From positions 62,001-126,000 of the forward strand of contig CANMCX010000005.1 in assembly GCA_947496465.1 (NCBI GenBank): DNA of 64,000 bases, given 5' to 3'. Under the pieces are notes generated by a model. It was not told the DNA's origin. It did no database searches and was given only the letters and a program-made list of their open reading frames with translations. Source of the stretch: Marinifilum_A sediminis (GTDB lineage: Bacteria > Bacteroidota > Bacteroidia > Bacteroidales > Marinifilaceae). Position numbers and translations under genes: made by a program. Of this stretch, positions 60,301-64,000 are shown one piece after another (the stretch's first letter is position 1; the number at the start of each line of letters is the position of its first letter).

Positions 60301-62294
60301 TTACCGTTGAAATTGGAAATCCGCCAAATAAGGTTGAAATAGGTATCAGTCAGGCAACAGGAACAATTCTTGATGATGATGATACTCCGGATGCACGTAA
60401 TGATAACTTCACCTTTGATGAAGATGCTATTTTATCAAACAATGTAATGTCAAATGATCTAGGACTTGGCGATCCTCCTGTTTTAGTAATCAATAACACT
60501 GATCCAGCAAATGGAAATCTTGTAGTTAACAACGATGGTAGTTTCACCTACACACCAACTGCCAACTATAACGGCAGCGATTCTTTCCAATATACAATTG
60601 AAGATATTGATGGAGATCAATCAACTGCCACAGTTAGCATTACTGTAAATCCAATTAATGATTTACCAATTGCCAATAACGATACCTATTCAACTCCTGA
60701 AGACACAGCTCTTAATGATGATGTGAGTAGCAATGACCAGAATTTATTTGATCTGCCAATTACCTACTCTTTGGTTAGCGATGTGAGTAACGGTAGCCTT
60801 ATACTTAATGCTGATGGTACATTTACCTATACCCCAAATTCAGAATATTTCGGATCGGATGGTTTCACATATAAAGTAACTGATGGAAATGGAGATGCGG
60901 TACAGGCAAGTGCAAGTATAAACGTAATTTTTAATAATGATGCTGCACCTGTTGCGAATAACGACAACACTTCAACAAATGAAGATACAGCCGTTACCAT
61001 TGATGTTCTGGCAAACGATACCGACATTGATGGCAATCAAACCATTGATAAAGCGAGTGTACTTGTTCAATCTGGTCCGGCAAATGGTAGTCTTTCGCAA
61101 AATTTTATCACCGGCGAAGTTACTTATACTCCTAATAACAACTTTACTGGTTCAGATAGTTTCACTTATACCATAAAAGATAATTCATTAGCAGAATCAA
61201 ACACTGCAACTGTTTCCATTAACGTTATAGTAGATAATGATCCACCAGTAGCTATTTGTGAAAGTGGCGTGAGCATTTACTTGGATGCTTCAGGATCTTA
61301 TACGCTAACACCTGCCGAAATAGACAATGGATCAAATGATGATAGCGATGGTGGAACAGTGAGTTTATCTGTTTCTCCAAACACTTTCGATTGCTCAGAT
61401 AAAGGAACCGTTTCGGTAACATTAACAGTAACTGACGAGGATCTATCGAGTACAACTTGTACAACTGATATTACCATTTTAGATAATAGTAACCCTACAA
61501 TCAAAACAACGCAAGAAAATATCACCTTATCTGCTGAAGCCGGAATTTGTGGAGCAATAGTTAACTATACTGGTCCGGTTTTCACTGATAACTGCGATGG
61601 AGATCAAAGCGGAACATTAATTGCCGGATTGTCAAGTGGTTCAAACTTCCCTGTTGGAATCACTACTGTTACTTATGAATATACTGATGCTTCTGGAAAT
61701 GGACCAATTCAATCCATATTTACTGTAACAATAACTGATAATGAGAAACCTACACTAAATAACACTACTGACAGAAATTTAAATCCAAACACAAGTGGAT
61801 GCCAATATATTGTAAGTGGAACAACTTTCGATATTACCGCTACAGATAATTGTGGAATAAATTCGATTACTCACAATTACGATGGTGGAGGCAATAGTTT
61901 AGATGGTAAATCATTTCCTTTAGGAATCTCCAATATAACATGGACAGTAGAAGATATACACTCAAATATTTCCACTCATATAGTTCAGATTACTGTTCTG
62001 TCAAATTTAAGTGCATCCATTTCCGGACCAACCGGTAATTCATCTTGCGAAGGAGAAGATGCAATATTTACAGCTACAGCCACAAATGGCAATCCGGGCT
62101 ACACTTATAAGTTTTTTGTTAATGGAACTGATATTACATCTGGAATATCTGGCAATACACTTACAATAAATAGCTTAACAGATGGAGATTTAGTTAAAAC
62201 AAAAATAACTGACACAAATGGCTGCGAAATAGAGAGTAACAAAATTTTAATGACAATTTATCCAAAACCAAAACCAATTCTATATCACGAATAA
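57315..62294 (+). CDS. Giant modular surface adhesin without a visible T9SS C-terminal domain
   Basis: 1659 residues. Signal peptide MKKILLTLAITVICLLLLLS ends before HAQ. Residues about 110-440 resemble an IgGFc-binding-type N-terminal domain (VGFDQLVPTEVVGKEYIVIK). An Ig-like PKD-like part (GDNVVLTATGFTNYNWYKDG) is at about 505-565. Four Calx-beta repeats (575-1015; TIKDDNDPLPIISVTDQSYN) follow, then three cadherin-like/tandem-95 repeats (1020-1330; GSFTYTPTANYNGSDSFQYT), two or three HYR-like repeats (1330-1560) and a final PKD-like domain. D-x-D-x-D motifs imply Ca2+ binding. It ends TIYPKPKPILYHE without the usual type IX C-terminal signal. It has a terminator 10 bp after the stop, so the end appears genuine. 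Confidence 0.82.
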   Translation: MKKILLTLAITVICLLLLLSKNSHAQIDSIHYIPPMCSFSSHSSNVQDHRLVLTTSETTAFNVTIKNNDGTFSRTVSLSSSNPQKISLNYSAYTSSTNNTPASGLGSQGVIGATQLNNVLDIEGLIVSGPKKFFVSIQQKSGAQGDLLTSKGTTGLGTDFYSGHMYSSKGGYDQYNGHFIGVMATENNTNITFDNPNVLFSGQTSNTFTLSLNKGQSAVIGVSVNDIKSQQGSTKNLNVVNGTHIISNKPIAVNSGSWCASGFASSNPGRDVGFDQLVPTEVVGKEYIVIKGEGYSGGAKDNERALIIATEDNTKVYIKGNSSPSATLDKGEYYFTNYSDYGTNKNLYIHSDKKIFCYQTLSGANKKQTAGLCFIPPLKCTADKEVTIAFTNKLSSLPVNPILKLVTQSGSQIQLNGKNLQNASTYRKTVPGNTYWETYNIPKSELTRDIYEKGSNWIFDISSTSALNVMLAVESNNVGGGGFFSGFGDIPQIDQNPEIAEQGLCGDNVVLTATGFTNYNWYKDGTIISANDDATYEPSEPGRYKVTGLSPCGASTTESFPSNEIRILPCLSVTTTNITVIEGSDLNAVFRVELSHPWLASDNVDVTFKYQTNAGTAASGKDYTPKSGTGTITSGESSIEISVPITNDILNENDENFTFTINDVTDAVESIVSGTATIKDDNDPLPIISVTDQSYNEDVGTVNLPVNLNTESGKTVSINYTLSDNTATHPNDYTSSIYSGSISFDPGEKDKTLSVSIIDDNIYEPGTNEYFDLQLSNLSNTSAGNTNASISIIDNDGMPTITVANVGEVEGTNIVFQAVLNHTANVDITFDYQIALSTGPTNAKQNDFINYSSFSTGTITIPAGSTSVNFPAFVTQDDNANEQTEAFVVNFSSVNNALLGNTSANGTILDNEGNPTLSISNASATEGSTLNFTISVSPVRSSDITFDYRTLNGTAESPADFNGNGWTSISLPANQSNITLSIPTIQDTEEEGNETFTVEIGNPPNKVEIGISQATGTILDDDDTPDARNDNFTFDEDAILSNNVMSNDLGLGDPPVLVINNTDPANGNLVVNNDGSFTYTPTANYNGSDSFQYTIEDIDGDQSTATVSITVNPINDLPIANNDTYSTPEDTALNDDVSSNDQNLFDLPITYSLVSDVSNGSLILNADGTFTYTPNSEYFGSDGFTYKVTDGNGDAVQASASINVIFNNDAAPVANNDNTSTNEDTAVTIDVLANDTDIDGNQTIDKASVLVQSGPANGSLSQNFITGEVTYTPNNNFTGSDSFTYTIKDNSLAESNTATVSINVIVDNDPPVAICESGVSIYLDASGSYTLTPAEIDNGSNDDSDGGTVSLSVSPNTFDCSDKGTVSVTLTVTDEDLSSTTCTTDITILDNSNPTIKTTQENITLSAEAGICGAIVNYTGPVFTDNCDGDQSGTLIAGLSSGSNFPVGITTVTYEYTDASGNGPIQSIFTVTITDNEKPTLNNTTDRNLNPNTSGCQYIVSGTTFDITATDNCGINSITHNYDGGGNSLDGKSFPLGISNITWTVEDIHSNISTHIVQITVLSNLSASISGPTGNSSCEGEDAIFTATATNGNPGYTYKFFVNGTDITSGISGNTLTINSLTDGDLVKTKITDTNGCEIESNKILMTIYPKPKPILYHE

Positions 62295-62303
62295 AATAGA
62301 AGG

Positions 62304-62334
62304 AAAACGGCTGATCTACATCAGTCGTTTTTTT
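62304..62334 (+). terminator. Adhesin gene terminator
   Basis: AAAACGGCTGAT pairs with ATCAGTCGTTTT (one G-T pair) over CTAC, with a seven-T run, 10 bp after the stop codon. Confidence 0.88.
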
Positions 62335-62346
62335 ATGATTTTACAT

Positions 62347-62354
62347 TAACTTTG
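62347..62354 (+). promoter_or_regulatory. -7 box immediately before the LuxE-like gene
   Basis: TAACTTTG, exact TAnnTTTG, ending 8 bp before the ATG at 62362. If used, the mRNA would be nearly leaderless. Confidence 0.5.
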
Positions 62355-62361
62355 CACCATT

Positions 62362-63345
62362 ATGAATTGGAAAGAAAGGATATTCAACATATCAAACAAT
62401 GAAGAATTTGAGAAACTTACTATAGAGGTTTTTCAATATCAAGCTAAAAATAATAAAGTTTACAAAGAATATTTACATCATCTAAATTGCAATATCAATA
62501 GTGTAAATCAAATTTGTCAGATTCCTTTTCTTCCCATCGAGTTTTTTAAATCACATAAAATAACCTCTACTTCAGTTACTGCTAAAGCGATTTTCACAAG
62601 CAGTGGAACCACAGGCTCATTAACCAGTCGTCATTTTGTTCCTGATTTGGGAATATATGAAGCTAGTTTCACGAAAGGATTTGAACAATACTACCATTCG
62701 GTTAAGGATTACTGTATTCTTGCTCTTTTGCCCTCTTACCTTGAGAGAGAAGGTTCTTCATTAATCTATATGATGGAGCATATGATAAAGGATAGCAACC
62801 ACCCTAAAAGTGGTTTTTATCTTCACAATCATGAAGAACTAATCGCTACAATATCTGAACTAAAAAAATCCAATCAAAAAATACTTTTATTGGGCGTTAG
62901 CTTTGCTCTGTTAGATTTAGCTGAAAAATATAAACTAGATTTCTCTGATGTAATTATAATGGAAACTGGCGGTATGAAAGGTCGCAGAAAAGAAATTACC
63001 CGAGAAGAATTACATGCCTTTTTATGCGATAGATTAAATGTTACTGAAGTTCATTCGGAATACGGAATGACAGAATTGTTATCGCAAGCCTATTCGAAAG
63101 GAAACAGTTTGTTCCACACACCTTCGTGGATGAAAATAATGATTCGTGATACCTACGATCCTTTTTCGTATGAGAAAATTGGCAGAAGTGGCGGAGTAAA
63201 TGTAATCGATTTGGCAAATGTGCATTCTTGTGCATTCATTGAAACTCAAGATTTAGGTCGCATGCATACCGATGGTAGTTTTGAAATTTTAGGTAGGTTC
63301 GACCATTCGGATATTCGTGGCTGTAATTTATTAATTAACGAATAA
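62362..63345 (+). CDS. LuxE-like acyl-protein synthetase
   Basis: 327 residues. The fold-defining P-loop AIFTSSGTTGSLTSRHFVPD, ILALLPSYLEREGSSLIYMM, VIIMETGGMKGRRKEI and HSEYGMTELLSQAYSKG match the ANL-superfamily LuxE group, which activates acyl groups as adenylates. The family is common outside bioluminescence in Bacteroidota; there is no luxCDAB here. Substrate unknown. In Bacteroidota it is often near envelope or surface-glycan genes; here it follows the adhesin. Confidence 0.85.
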   Translation: MNWKERIFNISNNEEFEKLTIEVFQYQAKNNKVYKEYLHHLNCNINSVNQICQIPFLPIEFFKSHKITSTSVTAKAIFTSSGTTGSLTSRHFVPDLGIYEASFTKGFEQYYHSVKDYCILALLPSYLEREGSSLIYMMEHMIKDSNHPKSGFYLHNHEELIATISELKKSNQKILLLGVSFALLDLAEKYKLDFSDVIIMETGGMKGRRKEITREELHAFLCDRLNVTEVHSEYGMTELLSQAYSKGNSLFHTPSWMKIMIRDTYDPFSYEKIGRSGGVNVIDLANVHSCAFIETQDLGRMHTDGSFEILGRFDHSDIRGCNLLINE

Positions 63346-63370
63346 TACCAATTCTCAAATAAAAAAACAC

Positions 63371-63411
63371 CAAGCAGAGTTTAAATGAATGTAAACTAAC
63401 TCTGCCTGGCA
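63371..63411. terminator. Hairpin between LuxE-like and symporter genes
   Basis: CCAAGCAGAGTTTA and TAAACTAACTCTGCCTGG pair imperfectly (a 2-base bulge) between two convergent genes. Confidence 0.55.
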
Positions 63412-63480
63412 TTATATATTTCCCATTAACTGGAAAATTCTTATCTGTTATAAACTACTAACATATTTATACAATTTCCT

Positions 63481-64000
63481 TTACCAGAAAATTGCATAAA
63501 GAACAACTAAAACAATTAGCAAAATATAAGCGCTAATATTAAATTTCTTACCTGTTGCAAAAGTTTCAGGTAATAATGGAATACCTTTTTCGTCATCATC
63601 GCCTTTTCCTGTATTTAATGATACTCCAACTATAACAACCATTGTAATGATAAGAGTATATAGCATTTGATCTAAAAATGGCATTTCAATTGGTAAGAAT
63701 TTTAATGCTAGAGCAACTGGAATTGATGCCAATACACCAACAATAGCACCTTTCACATTGGTTTTTTTCCAGAATAATCCCATCAAAAATACAGCTAAAA
63801 TACCAGGACTTACAACTCCCGTATATTCCTGAATATATTGAAACATTTGAGGAATTGATCCCATAGTATTTGCTAAAGCTGTAGCAACAAACAGAGCAAT
63901 AATTACGGATAATCTTCCAACGCCAACTAATTGCTTGTTACCTGCGTTTTTATTTATATATGGTTTATAAATATCCATGGTAAATATAGTCGCAGTTGAA
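63481..64000 (-). CDS. Na+/solute symporter, SSS family (5' end outside window)
   Basis: The frame is open to the window edge, so about 173 residues of the C-terminal part are visible; a Met at 63978 is internal. TIFTMDIYKPYINKN is the SSS landmark that follows helix 9 or so. Four or five membrane helices follow (SVIIALFVATALANTMGSIP, GVVSPGILAVFLMGLFWKKT, LTIITMVVIVGVSL, ISAYILLIVLVVLYAIFW). It imports a solute, often a sugar or sialic acid, with sodium. Substrate not readable. Confidence 0.88.
   Translation of the reverse strand, partial: STATIFTMDIYKPYINKNAGNKQLVGVGRLSVIIALFVATALANTMGSIPQMFQYIQEYTGVVSPGILAVFLMGLFWKKTNVKGAIVGVLASIPVALALKFLPIEMPFLDQMLYTLIITMVVIVGVSLNTGKGDDDEKGIPLLPETFATGKKFNISAYILLIVLVVLYAIFW

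Overview
The window looks like chromosome of a marine or sediment Bacteroidota, probably a Marinifilaceae/Labilibaculum-like member of the Bacteroidales/Marinilabiliales (inference). The evidence is low GC, TAnnTTTG-type -7 promoter boxes ahead of many genes, type IX secretion and gliding genes (porX, porW/sprE, gldH), a Bacteroidota-style double-glycine peptide system, and a glutaminyl-tRNA synthetase beside a glutamyl-tRNA synthetase.

Layout. 1-3.5 kb: a secreted GH38-type alpha-mannosidase (cut by the window edge) and its LacI-family regulator, each preceded by the same palindromic operator. 3.9-6.5 kb: a metal-stress-like module with paired cysteines (MerT-like membrane protein, SigZ-like sigma factor with a Cys-rich tail, YraQ-type permease, 54-residue CC peptide). 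6.6-9.2 kb: hairpin-rich DNA, a DUF6261-like protein, a RAYT/IS200-like transposase and two small membrane proteins. 9.3-28.5 kb: an integrative element of about 19.1 kb in a tRNA-Cys gene, bounded by a 17-bp direct repeat. 28.5-64 kb: housekeeping chromosome (folB, glnS, gltX, nrdJ, waaA, ald, tsaE, porX, porW, mrp, trmB, gldH, ricT, holB, pgk), a 1659-residue modular adhesin, a LuxE-like acyl-protein synthetase and a partial Na+/solute symporter.

The element carries a tyrosine integrase next to one att site with paired arm-type repeats at both ends. It has a histidine kinase/response regulator pair diverging from a RiPP cluster: three double-glycine-leader peptides and a fourth decayed leader, a radical SAM/SPASM maturase, an outer-membrane TonB-plug barrel, a peptidase-containing ABC exporter, and a very short HlyD-like protein. 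Two precursors have cores built from repeated Cys-x-x-Phe/Tyr units; I do not recognise this core pattern from a described RiPP class. The first peptide has no Cys and sits next to the two-component system, so it is a candidate inducing peptide (inference).

The rest of the element is a replication/control block: about four copies of a roughly 127-bp tandem repeat, two zinc-finger proteins, a filamentous-phage G2P-like replication initiator with paired 29-bp repeats around hairpins (one pair inside its own coding sequence), a serine recombinase, small HTH proteins, an XRE repressor, and a Fic enzyme with a self-inhibition motif as cargo. I see no relaxase or conjugation machinery, so it looks like a self-integrating, possibly rolling-circle-replicating element.
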